DNA of 8,740 nt from Geobacter sp. UBA6169 (GCA_002422265.1 DIUB01000088.1:1-8740), one strand, 5' to 3'. Shown: positions 1-6,351, counted from the first letter of the stretch. A program made the numbers and translations. The notes: a model not told the origin generated them from the sequence alone.

Positions 1-37
1 CAAGAGGTCAGCGGTTCGATCCCGCTTAGCTCCACCA
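1..37 (+). tRNA. tRNA 3' end, probably tRNA-Ala (partial)
   Basis: The window opens inside a tRNA. Bases 10-26 fold as a T arm with a 5-bp stem (AGCGG/CCGCT) around the loop TTCGATC. Bases 27-33 are the 3' strand of the acceptor stem, base 34 is the discriminator A and 35-37 is an encoded CCA. Counting back from the CCA, position 70 is U, as expected for the G3-U70 identity pair of tRNA-Ala, and the visible part resembles the tRNA-Ala(GGC) I recall from Geobacter-like bacteria. The anticodon lies outside the window, so the isotype is an inference; that this is a tRNA end is close to certain. Confidence 0.88.
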
Positions 38-67
38 TACAAACAAAAACGGATTTGAATCCGTACG

Positions 68-97
68 AAAAGCCTCTGAGCAATCAGAGGCTTTTTT
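68..97 (+). terminator. Intrinsic terminator of the tRNA transcript
   Basis: A perfect hairpin with arms at 68-79 and 84-95 encloses a GCAA (GNRA-type) tetraloop at 80-83. Its G/C-rich core is GCCTCTGA/TCAGAGGC, and T's at 92-97 follow the core. It lies 30 bp past the tRNA CCA end and 53 bp before bioA, so it most likely ends the tRNA transcript and separates it from bioA. A smaller hairpin (CGGATT, TG, AATCCG; 50-63) sits just upstream and has no T tract of its own. Confidence 0.88.
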
Positions 98-149
98 GTT
101 AAAATAGTTCGGTAACATCTGTAAACTCTTTCCGCTTGAGGAAAACGTT

Positions 150-1508
150 ATGACCCCTTTTACCACTGACCAGCTGCGTGCCTGGGACAAGCAGTATGTC
201 TGGCATCCCTTTACCCAGATGCAGGATTGGCTGTCTGATGAGCCGCTGGTAATCGTACGGGGCGAGGGGTGCTGGCTGATTGATTCTGACGGCAACCGTT
301 ACCTTGACGGCGTTGCTTCCATGTGGACCAACGTGCATGGTCATTGCCACCCTGTGTTGAACCGTGCGCTGGCTGATCAGGCGGACCGGCTTGAGCATGC
401 CACGCTGCTGGGGCTGGCCGGTGAACAGTCGATCCTGCTTGCCAGACGTCTGATCGGGATTGCTCCCCCCGGCCTGACCAAGGTGTTTTATTCCGATAAC
501 GGTTCCACCGCGGTTGAGGTGGGGCTGAAGATGGCCTATCAGTACCACTGTCACAAGGGTGAGCCGCAGCGCAGCCGGTTTATCCGGCTGCAGCATGCCT
601 ATCATGGCGACACCATCGGCTCCATGAGTGTCGGCGGTGTTGCCATTTACCACGAAGCCTTCCGGCCGCTTTTGTTCTCAACGGTGGAGGCTCCGGCACC
701 CTACTGCTACCGTTGCCCGCTGGGCAAGAACGATCCGGCTACCTGCGGCATGGTGTGTCTGAACGCGCTGGAACAGTTGATGATTGCGCATAACGATCAT
801 CTGGCCGGCATGATTCTGGAGCCGCTGCTGCAGGGTGCTGGCGGGATGCTGGCGCACCCTGCCGGATATCTTAAGGGAGTGCGACAGTTGTGTGATCAGT
901 ATGGTGTGCTGCTGATCACCGATGAGGTAGCCACCGGGTTCGGTCGGACCGGCCGGATGTTTGCCTGTGAACATGAAGGGGTGACGCCTGATATCATGGC
1001 CATCTCCAAGGGGCTCTGCGCCGGATACCTGCCGATGGCCGCCACGCTGGCCACCGAAACGATCTATCAGGCCTTTCTGGGCAATTATGCCGAGCTGAAG
1101 ACCTTTTTTCACGGCCATACCTTCACCGGCAACCCCCTGGCCTGTGCGGTGGCATTGAAGAGTATGGAGCTGTTTGAGCAGAACCGGTTGCTGGAGTCGG
1201 TGCAGGAACGCAGCGTGCAGCTGGGGCAGTGGCTGGAACGGCTGGCAACCCATCCCCGGGTGGGTGACGTGCGTCAGTGCGGTCTGGCTGCCGGTATTGA
1301 GCTGGTGCGGGACAAGGTGACGAGAGAGCCGTACCCGTGGGAGGAAAAGCGCGGTATCAGGGTTTGCCAGGAGGCACGCAGGCACGGTGTTTTTTCGCGC
1401 CCCCTGGGAAATACGGTGGTGGTGTTTCCGCCGCTGGCCATAAGCGGGCAGGAGCTTGATCTGCTGATGGCTGGGCTTGAGCAGGCGATTGAAGTGGTGG
1501 TGAATTAA
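150..1508 (+). CDS. bioA: Adenosylmethionine-8-amino-7-oxononanoate aminotransferase (DAPA synthase)
   Basis: This is a 452-aa class III PLP-dependent aminotransferase of biotin synthesis. The family converts 7-keto-8-aminopelargonate to 7,8-diaminopelargonate in the cytosol, classically with S-adenosylmethionine as amino donor. Visible marks are the N-terminal WHPFTQM (19-24), the PLP-phosphate region SDNGSTAVE (115-123), YHGDT (151-155), DEVATGFGRTG (258-268, Asp258 facing the pyridine N), Lys287 in ISKG as Schiff-base lysine, HGHTFTGNPLACA (321-333) and SRPLG (416-420), whose Arg should bind the substrate carboxylate. Length is slightly above the E. coli enzyme (about 430 aa). The ATG at 150 has GAGG 9 bp upstream. 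Two oddities: Phe21 stands where E. coli has Tyr17, and a four-Cys segment (C186, C189, C199, C203) is absent from E. coli BioA. No other bio gene is in the window. Its stop overlaps that of the convergent DUF342 gene by 4 bp. Confidence 0.93.
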   Translation: MTPFTTDQLRAWDKQYVWHPFTQMQDWLSDEPLVIVRGEGCWLIDSDGNRYLDGVASMWTNVHGHCHPVLNRALADQADRLEHATLLGLAGEQSILLARRLIGIAPPGLTKVFYSDNGSTAVEVGLKMAYQYHCHKGEPQRSRFIRLQHAYHGDTIGSMSVGGVAIYHEAFRPLLFSTVEAPAPYCYRCPLGKNDPATCGMVCLNALEQLMIAHNDHLAGMILEPLLQGAGGMLAHPAGYLKGVRQLCDQYGVLLITDEVATGFGRTGRMFACEHEGVTPDIMAISKGLCAGYLPMAATLATETIYQAFLGNYAELKTFFHGHTFTGNPLACAVALKSMELFEQNRLLESVQERSVQLGQWLERLATHPRVGDVRQCGLAAGIELVRDKVTREPYPWEEKRGIRVCQEARRHGVFSRPLGNTVVVFPPLAISGQELDLLMAGLEQAIEVVVN

Positions 1509-3037
1509 CCTTCCGGCTGTTCTTCCGTCTGATCTCCTTCAGTCTGCTGCTCCTGCGCAGCCGCTTCCTGCTGCTGCCGCTCCTGTTCCTGTTCCTGTTC
1601 CTGACGGGTCAGCCAGGCCTGTTCAAGTTCATGGGCTGCTACGTCAAGGCTGCTGAGACTCAGGCGCCGCAGGCCCCCCTCGCTGCTGTTTTCTATCAGG
1701 CTGACCGGCCCTTCCTCTGCGTGTGAGAATTCCTCTACTGCCGAGCCCAGACAGATGGTTACCCCTTCGTGGATGCGGTCTTTGACGTTTATCTTGGCAT
1801 TTGAACCGGCCGGTCGGCGGTTACGTACCTCGACAATGGCTGCCATCAGACGCTGTTTTTCAGTTCCCAGCTGATTGAGGGCGGTCAGCTCTTTGGTGCG
1901 GCCGATTTTTTCCTGAAGTTCTTCCAGCTGTTTCAGCAAGACCTGCATCCGGTCAAGATCGTGGTAGTCAATACCGCTGTGCAGGTGGGTCTTGATCGCT
2001 GATGGCGCCCCCAGCCGTTTGGCCTCGATACCGGACAGGGCCACATACTCCCCCCCTGCCAGCTGGCCGGTGATGATGGCCGACCGGGAGTGGATGGTGC
2101 AGTTGCGCAGTTCCACTGCCACCTGCAGGGTGCCCCAGCACTCGACACTGCAGTCATGGATGAACTGGGCGTGCAAGTTGCCGCCGCACAGAATGCTGCC
2201 TTTACCCTGGGCATCCATGCCGCAGAATTCGATGCTGCCGTGGGAGATCAGCCGGCAGGCACCGACATTACCGGTTATCTTGAGCCCCTTGCTGGCGCTG
2301 ACCTGAAAGCCGTCCAGCACATCGCCACGTATCTCCACAAATCCGTTGAAACGGATATTGCCGATACTGAAATCAACGTCACCGTCAACGACATACTCTT
2401 CAACCACCTGAATCGTGTCGCCTTCAAGTTTTACCCGACCATGGAGTTCAGCAAACAGCTGCTCGCCGTTTTCGCCGCCTGCCCGGACGTTTTGCCCCAG
2501 TTTAAGCTGCAGCGATTTGCCCGGTTCTGCCGGTACCGGTTTGTTGCGTACGGTCCTGCCCGGCGTGCCGGAGGTGGGGGGGGAAATCCTGCCGATCTCC
2601 TGATCAGGTTCAACATTGATAAACTGCTGGACATTGCGGAAATCGATCTGCTGTTCTGCAGAGTCCTGATCAGTTGTCGTGGTGTTGGCTGTTGAACCGG
2701 CTTCTGTTTCAATACTGTACACCAGTTGTCCGTTATCTCCCGTTTGGGCGGGCAGACCGCGCGCCACCAGTCCGGTGGCGCTTTTACCGGGCCTGGCCTC
2801 GGAGAGCAGGCGCTCAAGCCCGGCATTCTCAATACCGACGCAGATGCCGTCACCAGCCAGTAATCCCTTGATTTCATCGATCCCCGGTAGCGAACCTTCA
2901 GGTTTGATATCAAGGTGCGCCAGGCATTCCATCTCATCGGCGGAGAGGCTTAAGATCAGCTGCCAGCCGGTTTGTGCATGATAAAAGCGCTGGCCGTCCT
3001 GTTTGGCTTCTGCTTTTGGCGTGCTTTGATTGTCCAT
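1505..3037 (-). CDS. DUF342 / FapA-family beta-helix protein
   Basis: A 510-aa protein of the FapA (DUF342) family, which is poorly characterised; FapA is named for a flagellar assembly phenotype in Vibrio. There is no signal peptide or membrane segment, so it should be cytosolic. An N-terminal region (1-125) precedes the family-typical stretch IDFRNVQQFINVEPDQEIGR (131-150) and SGTPGRTV (156-163). Next comes a repetitive valine/glycine-rich segment (about 215-345) with the periodicity of a right-handed beta-helix, then a predicted coiled coil (about 358-405) and a Gln/Glu-rich tail (476-510). I chose the ATG at 3037 because GGAG lies 5 bp upstream of it. An in-frame TTG at 3067 would add 10 residues but has an AGG almost touching it. 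The gene is divergent from the sigma-54 regulator and convergent with bioA. Function here is unknown; a link to flagella or polysaccharide is not shown by this window. Confidence 0.85.
   Translation of the reverse strand: MDNQSTPKAEAKQDGQRFYHAQTGWQLILSLSADEMECLAHLDIKPEGSLPGIDEIKGLLAGDGICVGIENAGLERLLSEARPGKSATGLVARGLPAQTGDNGQLVYSIETEAGSTANTTTTDQDSAEQQIDFRNVQQFINVEPDQEIGRISPPTSGTPGRTVRNKPVPAEPGKSLQLKLGQNVRAGGENGEQLFAELHGRVKLEGDTIQVVEEYVVDGDVDFSIGNIRFNGFVEIRGDVLDGFQVSASKGLKITGNVGACRLISHGSIEFCGMDAQGKGSILCGGNLHAQFIHDCSVECWGTLQVAVELRNCTIHSRSAIITGQLAGGEYVALSGIEAKRLGAPSAIKTHLHSGIDYHDLDRMQVLLKQLEELQEKIGRTKELTALNQLGTEKQRLMAAIVEVRNRRPAGSNAKINVKDRIHEGVTICLGSAVEEFSHAEEGPVSLIENSSEGGLRRLSLSSLDVAAHELEQAWLTRQEQEQEQERQQQEAAAQEQQTEGDQTEEQPEG
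1581..1604. repeat. TCCTGT hexamer tandem repeat in the DUF342 tail
   Basis: Nearly four perfect copies of TCCTGT (1581-1586, 1587-1592, 1593-1598, 1599-1604 ending in A) lie in the 3' end of the DUF342 gene, encoding the QEQEQEQ run on the minus strand. The unit is a multiple of three, so copy-number change would lengthen or shorten the Gln/Glu tail without a frameshift. Confidence 0.8.
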
Positions 3038-3156
3038 GGCTGCTCCAAAGAGTGTAAACTGTTGCAACCTAGCACAGAATCACCCTGAAACGGTATGAAA
3101 TCATTGCAAGCGGCTGTTGCACTGTGCGATAGTCACACCCATTCTTTTGCAGCCGG
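3038..3156. promoter_or_regulatory. Divergent intergenic region between the DUF342 gene and the sigma-54 regulator
   Basis: This 119-bp gap must carry the start signals of both divergent genes. On + a weak sigma-70-like pair can be proposed: TTGCAA (3104-3109), an 18-bp spacer and GATAGT (3128-3133), each matching 4 of 6 consensus bases. I could not place a convincing promoter for the minus-strand gene. Small dyads are GTTGCAAC (3061-3068) and GCAC-T-GTGC (3119-3127), the latter lying inside the proposed + spacer. I found no GG-N10-GC element typical of sigma-54 promoters on either strand. The region's role is inferred from gene orientation. Confidence 0.4.
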
Positions 3157-4542
3157 ATGGGGGCCATGAGCGAACAGATACGGATACTGGTTATTGATGA
3201 TGACGAGCCAGGCCGTCAGGTGATGGAGCTTTTGCTGAAAAAGGCAGGCTATGCCGCTCTTTCGGCCGGGGATGGCGCCGGAGGTATCGCTCTGGTCAAG
3301 GAGGGGCGTGCTGATCTGGTGCTGGTGGACCTGTTTCTGCCGGATCGCAGCGGCATCGAGATTCTGCGGGAGATCCGGCAGGTGGCTCCGGAGCTGGAGG
3401 TGGTGGTGATTACCGGCCATGCCTCGGCTGAAACAGCAGTGCAGGCCATGAAAGAAGGGGCCTTTGATTACATCACCAAGCCGGTGAACTTCGAAGAGCT
3501 GAAAATCGTCATTGCCAAGGCCCGCGAAAAGCAGCGCCTGACCCTGGAAAACGTCTATCTGCGCAAGCAGCTGCAGGCCCGTTTTGAGTTCAAGAACATC
3601 ATCGGCAATTCACCTGCCATGCAACGGGTCTTTGAGCGAATGCAGCGGATTGCCAAAACCGATTCCACCGTCATGATCCTGGGTGAATCGGGCACCGGCA
3701 AGGAGCTGGTTGCCCGGGCGCTGCACTACAACGGCCGGCGCAAGTCCCATCCCTTTGTGGCGGTCAACTGCGGCGCCATTCCGGAAACCCTGCTTGAGAG
3801 TGAGCTGTTTGGCCATGCCAAAGGGGCCTTTACCGGTGCAGTGCGTGATAAGGTCGGCAAGTTTGAGGCTGCCAACCACGGCACGATCTTTCTGGACGAG
3901 ATCGGCACCATGCCGATGCAGCTGCAGTCAAAACTGCTGCGGGTGCTGCAGGAACAGGAAGTGGAGCGGGTAGGGGGCACCAAGACGATCAAGCTGGATG
4001 TGCGAGTGATCTCGGCCACCAATGCCGACCTTGAAGAACAGGTGCGGCTGGGTAGTTTCAGGGAGGATTTGTACTATCGTCTGAATGTCATCCCGGTTAA
4101 TCTGCCGCCCCTCAGGGAACGCCGTGAAGACCTGCTGCCGTTGGTAAGTCATTTTATGGAGAAGTTCTGCCGGTTGATGGGGAGACCGGTAATGACCATT
4201 GGTAAATCAGCCCTTGATGCCCTTGAGCGGTACCGCTGGCCCGGCAATGTGCGTGAGCTGGAGAATCTGGTTGAGCGTCTGACAGCGCTGACCGAGCATG
4301 ATCTGATCGCTGTTGATGATCTGCCGGGCGAGATGGTGGAGGCGCTGCAACCGCAACAGGGGATCTGTCTGGAACTCTCGCCCGACGGCATTGACCTGCC
4401 TGGCGCCCTGGAGGAGCTGGAACGGAAGCTGATTGTCAAGGCGCTGCAGATGTCCGGCAATGTCAAGGCCAGGGCCGCAATCCTGCTGGGATTAAACCGG
4501 ACCACCCTGGTGGAGAAGATGAAACGGCTGGGGATCAGCTAA
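3157..4542 (+). CDS. Sigma-54-dependent response regulator (NtrC family)
   Basis: A 461-aa two-component regulator with the full NtrC order: receiver, AAA+ sigma-54 activation domain, Fis-type HTH. Receiver (about 8-125): acidic DDD at 14-16, phospho-acceptor Asp58 (LVDLF), Thr86 and Lys108 (TKP). AAA+ domain (about 148-375): Walker A GESGTGKE (176-183), the sigma-54 contact loop GAFTGA (223-228), Walker B TIFLDE (243-248), FREDLYYRLNV (301-311) and WPGNVRELEN (361-370). HTH (about 418-461): SGNVKARAAILLGLNRTTL. All key residues are intact, so it should be a phosphorylation-controlled ATPase that opens sigma-54 promoters. No histidine kinase is in the window, and the target genes are unknown. 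Two starts are possible: ATG at 3157 or ATG at 3166 (Met4, MSEQIRILVIDDD). Neither has a strong ribosome site, and homologues would favour 3166. Its stop overlaps the thioesterase gene by 8 bp. Confidence 0.94.
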   Translation: MGAMSEQIRILVIDDDEPGRQVMELLLKKAGYAALSAGDGAGGIALVKEGRADLVLVDLFLPDRSGIEILREIRQVAPELEVVVITGHASAETAVQAMKEGAFDYITKPVNFEELKIVIAKAREKQRLTLENVYLRKQLQARFEFKNIIGNSPAMQRVFERMQRIAKTDSTVMILGESGTGKELVARALHYNGRRKSHPFVAVNCGAIPETLLESELFGHAKGAFTGAVRDKVGKFEAANHGTIFLDEIGTMPMQLQSKLLRVLQEQEVERVGGTKTIKLDVRVISATNADLEEQVRLGSFREDLYYRLNVIPVNLPPLRERREDLLPLVSHFMEKFCRLMGRPVMTIGKSALDALERYRWPGNVRELENLVERLTALTEHDLIAVDDLPGEMVEALQPQQGICLELSPDGIDLPGALEELERKLIVKALQMSGNVKARAAILLGLNRTTLVEKMKRLGIS

Positions 4543-4990
4543 TTGATCGCGGTCGCCGTATCTTGAAAGTGGCCGTGAAGGTTGCTGCCTTGGTCCCCTC
4601 TGCGGTGATGATCTCGGTTACCCCCTCAATGGTGCGGTCATCCTGGCTGACAACCTGGGCCTCAGCCCGGACCGCTCCCCAGCAGACCGGTGCATGAAAG
4701 GTCAGATCCAGCCTGGTAGTGACAAAATCAGTCCCTTCCGGCAGCAGACTCTTGATCGCCATGGCCAGGGCCGTGTCTGCCAGCGAGACCACTGCACCAC
4801 CGTGCATGAGTCCTTTGCCCTGGCAGAGTGCTGCCTTGAACGGCATGGTCAGCACCGCCCTGCCATCCTGCGCCTCTTCGATGCACATCCCCAGAAATTC
4901 TTCAAACGGCGCCGCAGCAATCCAGGCCGGTAACTGGAACGGCAGCTCCGCCCCCTGCACTACCGGCGTATCATAGATGTTTTCATACAT
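4535..4990 (-). CDS. PaaI-type hotdog-fold thioesterase
   Basis: A 151-aa single-domain protein of the PaaI/DUF4442-like hotdog thioesterase group, which hydrolyses acyl-CoA or aryl-CoA esters in the cytosol. The signature GLMHGGAVVSLADTALAMA (60-78) contains HGG (63-65) and the family's acidic active-site position, Asp72. A second beta-sheet block (RLDLTFHAPVCWG, 93-105) and a C-terminal strand (ATFTATFKI) complete the fold. The ATG at 4990 has GAGGG 7 bp upstream. It lies 77 bp downstream of the amrS-like gene on the same strand and may share its transcript, although a palindromic repeat sits between them. No phenylacetate-degradation gene is nearby, so PaaI itself is not implied and the substrate cannot be named. 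It converges on the response regulator with overlapping stops. Confidence 0.86.
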   Translation of the reverse strand: MYENIYDTPVVQGAELPFQLPAWIAAAPFEEFLGMCIEEAQDGRAVLTMPFKAALCQGKGLMHGGAVVSLADTALAMAIKSLLPEGTDFVTTRLDLTFHAPVCWGAVRAEAQVVSQDDRTIEGVTEIITAEGTKAATFTATFKIRRPRSIS

Positions 4991-5020
4991 CGCTCATCCC
5001 TCTTGTCTCATTCCTCATTT

Positions 5021-5058
5021 CTTGACCACTTCGACAGGCTCAGTGCGTGGCCTTGACC
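5021..5058. repeat. REP-like palindromic element (TTCGACAGGCTCAGTG type)
   Basis: The gap between the radical SAM and thioesterase genes contains TTCGACAGGCTCAGTG (5030-5045). It closely resembles a short palindromic motif (CTTCGACAAGCTCAGTG and variants) known to be dispersed in many bacterial genomes. CACT (5027-5030) can pair with AGTG (5042-5045), and alternatively CCAC (5026-5029) with GTGG (5047-5050). The core is flanked by a 7-bp direct repeat, CTTGACC, at 5021-5027 and 5052-5058. The repeat assignment rests on recognition of the motif, since only one copy is in the window. Confidence 0.55.
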
Positions 5059-5067
5059 CTGCTTCTT

Positions 5068-6081
5068 TCACCCCCATACCCCTGCAATCTGTCTGCCGCA
5101 TCGGGCACAGGCACCGTCCTTCAGGTTGATGCCGGTGACGCTGTAGCCGGATCGGCTGATGACGGTCTGACCGCAGGCCGGGCAGATTGTCTGCTCCCGC
5201 CCGTTACTGAGATTGCCTTCGTAGATATAGTGCAGACCGGCTCTGGTACCGGCCTCAAAGGCCCGGTCAAGGGATTGCCGGGGGGTGGCTGGTTGCTGCA
5301 TTTTGTACTGCGGAAAATAGCGTGAGATATGCCAGGGGGTGTCCGGTCCCAGTTCCTGGGCAATAAAGCGGGCTATGCCGTCCAGTTGCTGCTGGTCGTC
5401 GTTTTCACCCGGAATGACCAGGGTGGTGATTTCAATCCAGATACCGCGCCTGCGGTAGTCGCGGATTCCTTCCTGCACCTGGTCAAGTCGGGCACCGCAG
5501 ACACGGCGGTAGAAATCGTCAGAAAACCCCTTCAGGTCGATATTGGCAGCGTGCAGTACCGGCGTGATCATACCGAGGGCCTCCGGCGTGATGTAGCCGT
5601 TGGTGACAAAGATCGTGTACAGACCGGCCGCAGCTGCCAGTGTTGCCGTCTTGAGCGTGTACTCAAACCAGACAGTCGGTTCGGTGTACGTAAAGGCAAT
5701 GGAGCGGCAGCCGGCCTGCAGTGCAGTGCTGACCGTCTGTTCAGGCGTGACTGATCGGCCGGGAATTTGTCCGCTCCCCTGGTCGTCATACTGGGCAATA
5801 CCTGCGTTCTGGCAGTGCAGGCAGCGGAAGTTGCAGCCGACCGATGCCACTGAATAACAGCGGCTGCCGGGCAGCAGATGGAAGAGCGGTTTTTTTTCAA
5901 TCGGGTCAACCTGTTCGGCCACAAGCAGACCTGCTGCCAGAGAATACAGCGTCCCGCCACGGTTTTCCCGTACCCGGCAGATGCCGCGCCTCCCTTCAGG
6001 GATGGTGCAGCGGTGACGACAGAGGCTGCAGCGGACCGCCTGCTGGGGCAACCGTTCAAAACAAAGCGCTTCCTGGGGCAT
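5068..6081 (-). CDS. amrS: AmmeMemoRadiSam-system radical SAM enzyme (AmrS family)
   Basis: A 337-aa radical SAM protein related to pyruvate formate-lyase activating enzymes. The [4Fe-4S]/SAM motif is CNFRCLHC (Cys83, Cys87, Cys90). An N-terminal cysteine group (C18, C21, C25, C35; CSLCRHRC ... GICRVREN) and a C-terminal CxxC pair (C300/C303 and C325/C328), probably a metal-binding ribbon, fit the AmrS family. Other typical pieces are KKPLFHLLPG (63-72), TYTEPTVWFEYT (131-142), the NIDLKGF segment (180-186) and YFPQYKM (255-261). The frame is open up to 6282, but I chose the ATG at 6081: AGAGGTGG lies just upstream and the family's conserved N-terminus (CFERL...CSLCRHRC) begins right after it. 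The usual partners, Memo-like and AMMECR1-like proteins, are absent from both sides. The enzyme's substrate in this organism is unknown. Confidence 0.9.
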   Translation of the reverse strand: MPQEALCFERLPQQAVRCSLCRHRCTIPEGRRGICRVRENRGGTLYSLAAGLLVAEQVDPIEKKPLFHLLPGSRCYSVASVGCNFRCLHCQNAGIAQYDDQGSGQIPGRSVTPEQTVSTALQAGCRSIAFTYTEPTVWFEYTLKTATLAAAAGLYTIFVTNGYITPEALGMITPVLHAANIDLKGFSDDFYRRVCGARLDQVQEGIRDYRRRGIWIEITTLVIPGENDDQQQLDGIARFIAQELGPDTPWHISRYFPQYKMQQPATPRQSLDRAFEAGTRAGLHYIYEGNLSNGREQTICPACGQTVISRSGYSVTGINLKDGACARCGRQIAGVWG

Positions 6082-6117
6082 GACAGCCACCTCTTTCTTG
6101 CAAGTTTGCACAAGGCT

Positions 6118-6153
6118 GGTATATCTATACCTGATAGCACGGTGTCTATTCAA
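6118..6153 (-). promoter_or_regulatory. Candidate promoter with palindromic operator upstream of amrS
   Basis: On the minus strand, TTGAAT (6153-6148) and TATAGA (6129-6124) are separated by 18 bp. They resemble a sigma-70 -35/-10 pair (4 of 6 matches each) and would give a leader of about 35 nt before the ATG at 6081. The -10 lies inside the near-perfect palindrome GGTATATCTATACC (6118-6131; arms GGTATA/TATACC), a plausible binding site for a dimeric regulator that would occlude the promoter. Neither promoter nor operator function is proven. Confidence 0.35.
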
Positions 6154-6236
6154 CCGGTTGATTCCCGGAACCTGATGGAGTTTGACATGCACAGACAAAG
6201 CAGTACGCAGAGAGCACTGTTTTTTCTCGCTCATAT

Positions 6237-6257
6237 CACGAAACATCGTGTTTTTTT
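6237..6257 (+). terminator. Terminator-like hairpin, + strand
   Basis: CACGA (6237-6241), loop AACA, TCGTG (6246-6250), then seven T's (6251-6257). The stem has only 5 bp, so it is weak. No + strand gene ends just upstream, so if it works it would cut antisense or read-through transcription, or attenuate a leader of the gene at 6398. Confidence 0.35.
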
Positions 6258-6271
6258 GAGTCAAACGTACC

Positions 6272-6351
6272 CCCCCTCCCAACCTCTCCCCGCTGGGTGG
6301 AGGAGCAACAGCCTGTCTCCCTCCCCAGGATGGGGAGGGCCGGGGAGGGGG
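6272..6351. repeat. Compound C/G-rich palindromic repeat element
   Basis: An approximately 80-bp element begins with CCCCCTCCC (6272-6280) and ends with its exact complement GGGAGGGGG (6343-6351). Inside lie two smaller hairpins. One is CCTCTCCC with GGGTGGAGG around 6283-6303. The other is a perfect 8-bp stem, CCCTCCCC (6319-6326) with GGGGAGGG (6332-6339), and a 5-nt loop. The composition and cruciform layout match dispersed palindromic repeats common between genes in Geobacter-like genomes. Only one copy is present here, so repeat status is by resemblance. It lies 46 bp upstream of the gene at 6398. Confidence 0.65.

Noticed and set aside
96..125. Promoter for bioA from TTGTTA (96-101) and TGTAAA (120-125)
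   Set aside because: Only 4 of 6 matches each with an 18-bp spacer, and the -35 overlaps the terminator T tract; not strong enough to list.
96..128. Possible BirA operator upstream of bioA
   Set aside because: TTGTTAAAA and GGTAACAT resemble the half-sites but are only 6 bp apart, not the 14-16 bp spacing of BirA boxes.
99..653. 184-codon open frame on the minus strand inside bioA
   Set aside because: It lies opposite a strongly conserved bioA reading frame and its protein shows no motif; it is an antisense shadow of GC-rich codons.
3038..3067. TTG start at 3067 for the DUF342 gene
   Set aside because: Its only Shine-Dalgarno-like AGG nearly touches the TTG, whereas the downstream ATG at 3037 has a well-spaced GGAG.
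3038..3156. Sigma-54 promoter in the divergent region
   Set aside because: GG and GC pairs are present but not at the required 10-bp separation on either strand.
6082..6282. 67-residue N-terminal extension of the radical SAM frame
   Set aside because: The extension crosses the promoter-like region and the palindromic repeat and has no family similarity I can see, while the ATG at 6081 has a good ribosome site and begins the conserved part.
6272..6351. CRISPR array
   Set aside because: The repetition is inverted rather than regularly spaced direct repeats, and no cas gene is present.
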